Source of the DNA: Emticicia aquatilis
GTDB lineage: Bacteria > Bacteroidota > Bacteroidia > Cytophagales > Spirosomataceae
Reading direction: 5' to 3'
DNA length: 64,000 bases
NCBI RefSeq assembly: GCF_014644295.1
Contig: NZ_BMKK01000009.1
Span: forward strand, 186,001 to 250,000
The position numbers were made by a program, and so were the translations under genes. Within the stretch, counting starts at the first letter, position 1. Every line of letters starts with the position of its first letter. The notes under the pieces are model-generated. The model did not search any database. It saw nothing but the letters and a program-made list of their open reading frames with translations, and was not told where the DNA came from. Shown here piece by piece: positions 58,903 to 64,000 of the stretch.

Positions 58903-59436
58903 ATGAGAAAACTCCAAATGGAAGAACTGAACCGTTTGTCGGTTGAAGATTTTAAAGAAACCAATAAAAATAATTTCTGTATTATTCTGGATGATATCAG
59001 AAGCATGAATAATGTAGGCTCGGCATTCCGCACGGCCGATGCTTTTTTGGTAGAGAAAATTTATTTGTGTGGCATAACTGCAACTCCACCACACCGAGAA
59101 ATCGAAAAAACTGCCCTTGGCTCTACTGAATCAGTTGCGTGGGAACACCGAGAAAACGTAGTTGATTTAGTAAAAGAACTACAAGCCAACGGTTATGTTG
59201 TCTTGGCGGTCGAGCAAGTAGAAAATAGCTTGAAACTAAATAATTTTCAGCCCGAACCTAATCAAAAGTATGCTTTTGTATTTGGAAATGAAGTTTTTGG
59301 TGTAAACCAGGAAGTAGTAGAAACAGCCAATAATTGCTTAGAAATTCCACAATTCGGCACAAAACATTCACTCAATATCTCAGTAACGGTTGGAATCATT
59401 TGTTGGGATTTTGTGAGTAAAGCCCCCAACCCCTAA
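58903..59436 (+). CDS. SPOUT RNA methyltransferase (TrmH/SpoU family)
   Basis: The 177-residue protein carries the three SPOUT motifs: NVGSAFRTADAF (about 37-48), FVFGNEVFGV (about 125-134) and IPQFGTKHSLNISVTVGI (about 149-166), which form the trefoil knot that binds S-adenosylmethionine. It probably 2'-O-methylates a ribose in tRNA or rRNA; the target is undetermined. The final residues (KAPNP) and stop codon are provided by the dispersed repeat starting at 59421, so the natural end may once have differed. Confidence 0.93.
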   Translation: MRKLQMEELNRLSVEDFKETNKNNFCIILDDIRSMNNVGSAFRTADAFLVEKIYLCGITATPPHREIEKTALGSTESVAWEHRENVVDLVKELQANGYVVLAVEQVENSLKLNNFQPEPNQKYAFVFGNEVFGVNQEVVETANNCLEIPQFGTKHSLNISVTVGIICWDFVSKAPNP

Positions 59437-59548
59437 AGGGGAGCTAAAAACAAAAAAAGGAAATTTTCATTAATGAAAATTTCCTTTTTTTGTTGAGTCT
59501 GTACAACAACTTCCCTTTAGGGAAGGTCCGACGATTCGGCGGGGGGCG
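59421..59548. repeat. Inverted pair of CCCCCAACCCCTAAAGGGG-type repeats around a terminator
   Basis: AGCCCCCAACCCCTAAAGGGGAGCT (25 bp, 59421-59445; written in two parts, AGCCCCCAACCCC and TAAAGGGGAGCT) and the opposite-oriented TTCCCTTTAGGGAAG...CGGGGGGC (59510-59548) belong to one family and flank the terminator at 59452. The left copy supplies the last codons of the methyltransferase; the right copy reaches to 3 bp from the pheS stop. Confidence 0.7.
59452..59491. terminator. Perfect 40-bp palindromic bidirectional terminator
   Basis: A7-GGAAATTTTCATT (59452-59471) is directly followed by its exact complement (59472-59491), giving a 20-bp stem with T7 on both strands, suited to end the convergent methyltransferase and pheS transcripts. 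Confidence 0.95.
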
Positions 59549-59550
59549 AC

Positions 59551-60585
59551 TTACGCTCCCTCAAACTGTCTTAAAAATCTTACATCATTCTCAAAGAAAA
59601 GACGTAAATCCTTCACTCCGTAGCGAAGCATCGTAATACGCTCGATTCCCATTCCGAAAGCAAAACCTGTATATTCTTCAGAATCAATACCGCTATTTTC
59701 TAAAACATTAGGGTCAACCATTCCCGAACCCGCAATTTCTACCCAACCCGAATGTTTACAGATATTACAACCCGAACCTTTACAGATAAAGCACGAAATG
59801 TCAATTTCGGCACTTGGCTCAGTAAAAGGGAAATAGCTCGGACGCAGACGAATCTTGGTGTCTTTGTCGAACATTTCTTTCGCAAAATGATATAATGTAT
59901 CTTTTAAGTCTTTGAAACTTACTTTTTTATCAACATAAAGTCCCTCAATCTGGTGAAACTGACAGTGAGCTCGGGCCGAGATGGCTTCGTTACGATACAC
60001 ACGACCAATCATTAATGAGCGAATCGGCGGCTTCTTGTGTTCCATCAATCGCACTTGCACGTTGGATGTATGCGTACGAAGTAAAACATCATCTTTTTGT
60101 ACGGCTTTCTTTTCTACGAAAAACGTATCTTGCATTTCACGGGCAGGATGGTCTTCTGGAAAATTTAAAGCCGTGAAGTTATACCAATCGGTTTCAACTT
60201 CTGGGCCATCTTCGTGATTAAAACCCATACGAGCAAAAATCTCCAACACTCGCTGACGAGTAAGTGTAAGCGGGTGAATCGAACCAGCAAAATTCGGAGC
60301 AACTGGCAATGTCAAATCAATGCCACTTGCCTTTGAGTCGCCAGCACTTTGCTCAAGAGCTTCCGTAAAATCTCTTAGTTTTTGCTCAGCAAGATTTTTG
60401 AGTTTGTTGAGTTCTTGTCCAACGGCACGTTTCTGCTCATTGGCTACTGTTTTAAACTCATCAAAAAGGTCGTTGAGTATCCCTTTTCGGCTAATATATT
60501 TAATCCGAAATTTTTCTAAGTCATCTTTGCTATTGACCACAACAGCATCAACTTCGCCTAATAATTCTTGAATCTTATCTAACAC
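59551..60585 (-). CDS. pheS: Phenylalanyl-tRNA synthetase alpha subunit
   Basis: The 344-residue alpha subunit has an N-terminal coiled-coil arm (1-90) and the class II catalytic core: LLRTHTSNVQVR, GRVYRNEAISARAHCQFHQIEGLYVD (motif 2) and GFAFGMGIERITMLRYG (motif 3). A CxxC/CxxC-like set (CFICKGSGCNICKHSGW) near 265-285 can bind zinc. Together with PheT it charges tRNA-Phe; pheT is not in the window. Translation starts at GTG (60585); no in-frame ATG exists between it and an upstream stop. Confidence 0.97.
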   Translation of the reverse strand: MLDKIQELLGEVDAVVVNSKDDLEKFRIKYISRKGILNDLFDEFKTVANEQKRAVGQELNKLKNLAEQKLRDFTEALEQSAGDSKASGIDLTLPVAPNFAGSIHPLTLTRQRVLEIFARMGFNHEDGPEVETDWYNFTALNFPEDHPAREMQDTFFVEKKAVQKDDVLLRTHTSNVQVRLMEHKKPPIRSLMIGRVYRNEAISARAHCQFHQIEGLYVDKKVSFKDLKDTLYHFAKEMFDKDTKIRLRPSYFPFTEPSAEIDISCFICKGSGCNICKHSGWVEIAGSGMVDPNVLENSGIDSEEYTGFAFGMGIERITMLRYGVKDLRLFFENDVRFLRQFEGA

Positions 60586-60612
60586 CCGAGTACCGTTTAA
60601 TAAATTTTAGTG

Positions 60613-60620
60613 CAAAGATA
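60613..60620 (-). promoter_or_regulatory. Putative -7 element (TATCTTTG) for pheS
   Basis: Minus-strand TATCTTTG, 28 bp upstream of the GTG start, matches TAnnTTTG. Confidence 0.5.
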
Positions 60621-60644
60621 TGAATAATGTCAGATTCTCCCATA

Positions 60645-60780
60645 TTTTTACGTTGTAAATACTAAAAAGAATACCCGTAAAAACACTTGTTTCATTAGGG
60701 GTTTTTACGCATTATTAGTTTTATAATCCATATAACTGATTGACTATCAAGACCTTAAATATTTTACGTATTTTTACGTA
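60645..60780. promoter_or_regulatory. Cluster of five TTTTACG boxes upstream of the LytTR gene
   Basis: TTTTTACG occurs at 60645-60652, 60702-60709 and 60771-60778, ATTTTACG at 60761-60768, and the complement CGTAAAAA at 60676-60683. The pair at 60676/60701 is an inverted repeat (CGTAAAAAC...GTTTTTACG); the pair at 60762/60772 is a tandem repeat with a 10-bp period. LytTR regulators bind direct repeats of about 9 bp, so this is a plausible operator array for the gene 55 bp downstream. Confidence 0.6.
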
Positions 60781-60835
60781 AACTTGATTTATGTCGATTA
60801 GGAGTTATGTTTGTTGAAACAAAACTCTGAAAACC

Positions 60836-61228
60836 ATGAAGAATTTAGACCATACATCAAACTGCATAGTAACTAAAAGCGACAAACTAAAAAAGAGCCA
60901 GATAAAGTTACACTGTTCTAATAAGTTTGTAAATGTACCCGTGGATAAAATCGTGAGACTGGAAGGTGACTGCAATTATACCGTTGTACATACGCAAAAT
61001 AAAAAATACATTTCGGCCAGAACCTTGAAGCACTATGAAGGCATCTTAGACGACAGCTACTTTATCAGAGTTCATAAGTCGCACCTTGTAAATATACTTT
61101 ATGCAAAAGGATTAGATATTCAGGCAAGCAGTAGTGCGATAGCATTTGATGGTGGTAAGAACATAGAGATTTCTCGTCGTAAAGTAAAAGCAGTTATCGA
61201 GAAATTTGATTTTTATAAGAAGTCATAA
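60836..61228 (+). CDS. Stand-alone LytTR DNA-binding protein
   Basis: The 130-residue protein is one LytTR domain from about 25 to 125: VPVDKIVRLEGDCNYTVVHT, the KKYISARTLKHYEGILDDSYFIRVHKSHLVN segment with the conserved HKSxLVN, then IEISRRKVKAVIEKF. It has no receiver domain or membrane part, so activity must be set by its level or a partner. TTTTACG boxes lie in the 250-bp divergent region before it. It is followed by a terminator, and the next genes are on the other strand. Confidence 0.93.
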   Translation: MKNLDHTSNCIVTKSDKLKKSQIKLHCSNKFVNVPVDKIVRLEGDCNYTVVHTQNKKYISARTLKHYEGILDDSYFIRVHKSHLVNILYAKGLDIQASSSAIAFDGGKNIEISRRKVKAVIEKFDFYKKS

Positions 61229-61313
61229 TTGAATGCTTTTAGGGCATTTTAATATAAAGATTATTGGTATTATACTCTTTTCATAATACTTTTTAGTGGT
61301 TAGGTGATTAATA

Positions 61314-61352
61314 AAGCAACTGTCTTCTGGATAGTTGCTTTTTGCTTTTTTA
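61314..61352 (+). terminator. Terminator of the LytTR gene
   Basis: AAAGCAACT (61314-61322) pairs with AGTTGCTTT (61334-61342), with a few more weak pairs inside, followed by TTGCTTTTTT. It overlaps the VanX-type stop codon region on the other strand. Confidence 0.88.
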
Positions 61353-62114
61353 CTCCACAATTTTATATAAACTTTTGGCTCTTGCTCTTGAGATTGCATT
61401 GAAATGCCACCATTCACTTTCTATTCTCATATATCCTACGCTCGCCATCGCTTCACGCAATACAATTCGATTGGCCAGCTGTTCTTTGCTTAGTTTCCCT
61501 TCTTTTAGCATTTTGTATTCTAAGCGAGGATATGCCAAATCGCCAAAGAAATCGTACTTCGTACCCATATCAAGTGGTTGTTTTGTTGTCAGGTCATAAA
61601 CGGTAAGGTCAACCGCCGAACCAAAATTATGAATCGAAGCAATAGTAGGGCTTGCAACAAAGTCTTCTCGTTTTTTTGGGGGAATCGTATCTAATAAGTT
61701 CCAAAGTGTATGCTGAACTGTAAGCGGGCGAGCGGCATCATAAACCAACAATCTATAATTAGGATATTTTTTTTGGAGAGCTATACTGGCTTTTACGAGC
61801 ATTTCAGCGGCTTTGGGTTGTAAATAAGCACGGGTTAAATCGCCGTAAACATCGGTTTTTACAAAATTATCAGTCGTAGAGTATTTCAATTCAACCATTA
61901 TTGTCGAATCGAGGGTTTGAATATCAACCAAACCTTGCTCAATCATTCTTTGCTCAACTTCGGGAATAATATTCTTTGGTTCAAGTGCAATAGTATCTTT
62001 TTTTGTAATTATGTTATCTACCTTTTTTTCTTCCTTGGTTTTTTGTTGTTGGCAACTCCACAATCCAAGTAATAATAATATATATGATAGTAAAACTCTA
62101 TTTTTAAGCATCAT
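61350..62114 (-). CDS. D-alanyl-D-alanine dipeptidase (VanX/DdpX family) lipoprotein
   Basis: The protein is 254 residues from the ATG at 62114, giving a lipoprotein signal ending LLGLWSC (Cys21). Peptidase M15D motifs are present: LLVYDAARPLTVQ, the zinc site SIHNFGSAVDLTVYD (His and Asp) and ESEWWHFNAIS (catalytic Glu and third zinc ligand His). It cleaves D-Ala-D-Ala, probably for cell-wall recycling or turnover in the envelope; no vanHA genes are near, so glycopeptide resistance is not indicated. An upstream in-frame extension to 62195 has no sensible content. Confidence 0.93.
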   Translation of the reverse strand: MMLKNRVLLSYILLLLGLWSCQQQKTKEEKKVDNIITKKDTIALEPKNIIPEVEQRMIEQGLVDIQTLDSTIMVELKYSTTDNFVKTDVYGDLTRAYLQPKAAEMLVKASIALQKKYPNYRLLVYDAARPLTVQHTLWNLLDTIPPKKREDFVASPTIASIHNFGSAVDLTVYDLTTKQPLDMGTKYDFFGDLAYPRLEYKMLKEGKLSKEQLANRIVLREAMASVGYMRIESEWWHFNAISRARAKSLYKIVE

Positions 62115-62221
62115 TTTGGATGAAAATTTCGGCGTAATCGAATCAAATTTGTAGTAAAAACTCGAAAAATCATGGTTTATCCTTAAATTAGCCACAAATC
62201 TAAACTTAAACCGTCAAATTT

Positions 62222-63457
62222 ATGGCATTAAACTATATTTGGGTAGCTTTTTTTCTGATTGCATTTGTCGTTGCATTATTCAAACTCATTTTTTTGGGCG
62301 ATACCGAGATTTTCAAAATCATCATCGAAGGAATGTTCGATTCCTCAAAAATTGCCGTCATGGATATTGCCTTGCCACTGGCGGGTGTAATGACTTTTTT
62401 CTTAGGTATTCTGAAAATTGGTGAAGAAGCAGGTGTTATTCGTCGCATGGCTCGCATCATTGCTCCGTTTTTTAGCAAACTGTTCCCAGAAGTTCCGAAA
62501 GACCATCCAGCCAACGGACAAATGATTATGAATTTTTCGGCAAATATGCTCGGTCTGGATAATGCCGCAACCCCGTTTGGTTTAAGTGCAATGCAAAGTT
62601 TACAAGAGCTGAATCCGAGCAAAGATACAGCTTCAAATGCCCAAATTATGTTTATGGTGCTACACAGTGCAGGGCCTGTGCTTATTCCATTGAGTATTAT
62701 GGCTCAGCGTGCCATCTATAATGCCGCCGACCCTGCCGATATTTTTATACCAGCTTTGATTTCGGTATATGTGGCCACCCTTACGGGTATGCTTTTTGTG
62801 GGAATCAAACAACGAATCAATTTCTTTGACAAAACCCTGCTTTCATGGCTTTTGGGACTTACTGGCTTCATTGGCTTCGTACTTTGGTATTTTTCTCGTT
62901 TACCAAAAGAAGAAATCGAAGTGACATCGAAAGTTATAAGTAACATGATTTTGTTTGTGTTCATCATAGGTTTTGTAGGTGGAGCAGTCTATAAAAAAGT
63001 GAATATTTTTCCTGTTTTTATTGAAGGAGCAAAAATGGGTTTTGAAACATCAATCAAAGTACTACCTTACTTAGTTGGGCTTTTGGTTGCCATTGGTGCA
63101 TTCCGCAATTCGGGTGCATTAACTTATATTGTAGATGCTTTGAAGTGGATTTTCAGTTTGACGGGCATGAATACCGACTTCACTGATGCTCTACCAACTG
63201 CTCTCATGCACCCTTTGAGCGGCAGTGGCTCAAGAGCGATGATGATTGACTCGATGAAAACCTTTGGAGCTGACTCATTTGTTGGGCGTTTATCGTGTGT
63301 GTTTCAGGCTTGTTCTGATACTATTTTATATGTATTGGCTCTATATTTTGGTTCTGTCAATATCAAAAACACACGTTATACGCTCGTAGCTGGGCTTTTG
63401 GCCGATTTGGCAGGGGTCATTACGGCCATCATCGTTTCGTATATATTCTTTTATTGA
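62222..63457 (+). CDS. SpmA/SpmB-like fused nucleoside-recognition membrane protein
   Basis: This 411-residue membrane protein has two homologous halves, each with the Gate (nucleoside recognition) domain. The first half contains VMDIALPLAGVMTFFLGIL, NFSANMLGLDNAATPFGLSAMQSL; the second half has GFETSIKVLPYLVGLLVAIGAF and HPLSGSGSRAMMIDSM. In Bacillus the halves are separate genes, spmA and spmB, for spore-core dehydration; the Bacteroidota fusion is found in non-sporing cells and its role is unknown. It diverges from the VanX-type gene. Confidence 0.92.
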   Translation: MALNYIWVAFFLIAFVVALFKLIFLGDTEIFKIIIEGMFDSSKIAVMDIALPLAGVMTFFLGILKIGEEAGVIRRMARIIAPFFSKLFPEVPKDHPANGQMIMNFSANMLGLDNAATPFGLSAMQSLQELNPSKDTASNAQIMFMVLHSAGPVLIPLSIMAQRAIYNAADPADIFIPALISVYVATLTGMLFVGIKQRINFFDKTLLSWLLGLTGFIGFVLWYFSRLPKEEIEVTSKVISNMILFVFIIGFVGGAVYKKVNIFPVFIEGAKMGFETSIKVLPYLVGLLVAIGAFRNSGALTYIVDALKWIFSLTGMNTDFTDALPTALMHPLSGSGSRAMMIDSMKTFGADSFVGRLSCVFQACSDTILYVLALYFGSVNIKNTRYTLVAGLLADLAGVITAIIVSYIFFY

Positions 63458-63467
63458 TTTGCAGGCT

Positions 63468-63512
63468 CTTTGTGGTATATCTTTATTAATTTGATGTGCC
63501 ACAAAGATTTTT
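63468..63512 (+). terminator. Terminator of the SpmA/B-like gene
   Basis: CTTTGTGG (63468-63475) pairs with CCACAAAG (63499-63506), followed by ATTTTT. The 23-nt loop is long, so it is moderate evidence. Confidence 0.7.
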
Positions 63513-63538
63513 CAAGCACCGAAAGTCGTTAATTAACC

Positions 63539-64000
63539 ATGAAACTAAAACTTATCTCCTTATTACTATTATTAGTAAGCTTTCGTCTTGCGGCCCAAGA
63601 TAAAAGCCAAGGAGATGTGATTTTATATGATGGTACGTGGCGAGAACTTGAACTACCCGAAGGTATCTACTACCTACCCGAACTAACCGAAGCGTATTCG
63701 ATTGAAAAATTAGCCAACTTCCCGCAAGTTTATCAATTTCAAAAAGCAAAAGGTAGTGTTCCTACTTATTGGGCTGGTGGCCGACCCTATTGGTTTCGGA
63801 TTGAGCTGAAAAATACGACCAATATGATTCAAGATTTGCTTGTTCATTTACATCTTTCGCTTTATGATAATGTAGAATTTTATGTAGTAGAGAAAAAACA
63901 AGTAATCGACCACCAAACATTAAACTGGAAAATACCGCAACAAAATCGCCGCATCAAACACCGTGATTTTATATTTCCTACAACTATACAGCCTCGTCAG
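63539..64000 (+). CDS. 7TMR-DISM sensor protein, 5' part
   Basis: A frame from the ATG at 63539 stays open to the window end (154 residues). Signal peptide about 1-20 (ISLLLLLVSFRLAAQ). Residues 25-154 (YLPELTEAYSIEKLANFPQVY, PTYWAGGRPYWFRIELKN, LLVHLHLSLYDNVEFYVV) match the 7TMR-DISMED2 extracellular domain. The rest, outside the window, is expected to be seven transmembrane helices and a kinase, cyclase or LytTR output. The output domain cannot be known from here. Confidence 0.85.
   Translation, partial: MKLKLISLLLLLVSFRLAAQDKSQGDVILYDGTWRELELPEGIYYLPELTEAYSIEKLANFPQVYQFQKAKGSVPTYWAGGRPYWFRIELKNTTNMIQDLLVHLHLSLYDNVEFYVVEKKQVIDHQTLNWKIPQQNRRIKHRDFIFPTTIQPRQ

Noticed and set aside
61350-62114. 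Vancomycin resistance locus (vanX)
   Set aside because: No vanH, vanA or vanRS genes are nearby; the dipeptidase lipoprotein alone fits wall turnover.
1-64000. tRNA, rRNA or riboswitch genes
   Set aside because: I read the gaps for cloverleaf-type arms and conserved tRNA words and for known riboswitch cores and found none that I could support; a covariance-model scan would be decisive.

Overview
The window is chromosomal DNA from a member of the Bacteroidota, most likely the order Cytophagales (the style resembles Emticicia/Arcicella-type freshwater genera, but the genus is a guess). The grounds are two complete SusC/SusD pairs with carboxypeptidase-regulatory N-termini, a DUF5686 outer-membrane protein, a lamin-tail secreted protein, DUF3127, TonB_C and MORN proteins, lipoboxes with few Shine-Dalgarno sites, and many upstream TAnnTTTG elements that match the Bacteroidota sigma-A -7 box. 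No rRNA, tRNA, CRISPR array, intact insertion sequence or prophage was recognised. The only transposase-like trace is an IS630-type helix-turn-helix fragment near 17.8 kb.

Layout. 0-3.9 kb: a cut-off VF530-like gene, an RRM-protein/DEAD-box helicase pair with overlapping ends, a lone trypsin-like protease and a LysR regulator divergent from isocitrate dehydrogenase. 4-10 kb: small membrane and hypothetical genes, a spinster-type MFS transporter, a Cys-rich zinc-ribbon protein, a MORN+TonB_C protein and a family-2 glycosyltransferase. 10-17.5 kb: hemL, an Uma2 nuclease-like gene, DUF5686 and the methylmalonyl-CoA mutase large subunit. 17.7-26.2 kb: a secreted/copper-flavoured accessory block on the minus strand (YbhB lipoprotein, YHYH membrane protein, HxlR regulator, MORN lipoprotein, multicopper oxidase, class A beta-lactamase-like enzyme, lamin-tail protein, Lys/Ala-rich histone-like protein). 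26.4-32.4 kb: MgtC, two paired lipoproteins, PspC, an A-type Fe-S carrier, a YiiX-like hydrolase, then an mlaE-mlaF-mlaD lipid-transport operon. 32.5-39.3 kb: aspS, a glutaryl-CoA dehydrogenase-like gene, a secreted cupredoxin, a second Uma2 gene, lysA and DUF3127. 39.5-42.7 kb: PhoD phosphatase plus redoxin, convergent with a cytochrome c/copper monooxygenase fusion. 42.8-54.2 kb: two SusC/SusD loci in tandem with no glycoside hydrolases nearby. 54.6-64 kb: an orphan McrB-like AAA+ GTPase, ATP-grasp, DoxX, YHS, LysE, a TrmH-type methyltransferase, pheS, a stand-alone LytTR regulator, a VanX-type dipeptidase lipoprotein, a fused SpmA/SpmB-like membrane protein and the start of a 7TMR-DISM sensor.

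The most unusual signals lie between genes. A family of degenerate 7-bp tandem repeats (core RTTRRCT) recurs in about eight gaps and once inside a reading frame, where it adds an 8-9 residue insert to the copper monooxygenase. At least five kinds of long palindromic element fill intergenic spaces and often act as terminators. The stand-alone LytTR gene is preceded by five copies of a TTTTACG box. Candidate systems are the orphan McrB-like gene and the YHYH/YbhB/multicopper-oxidase block. Neither can be called a new system from sequence alone.
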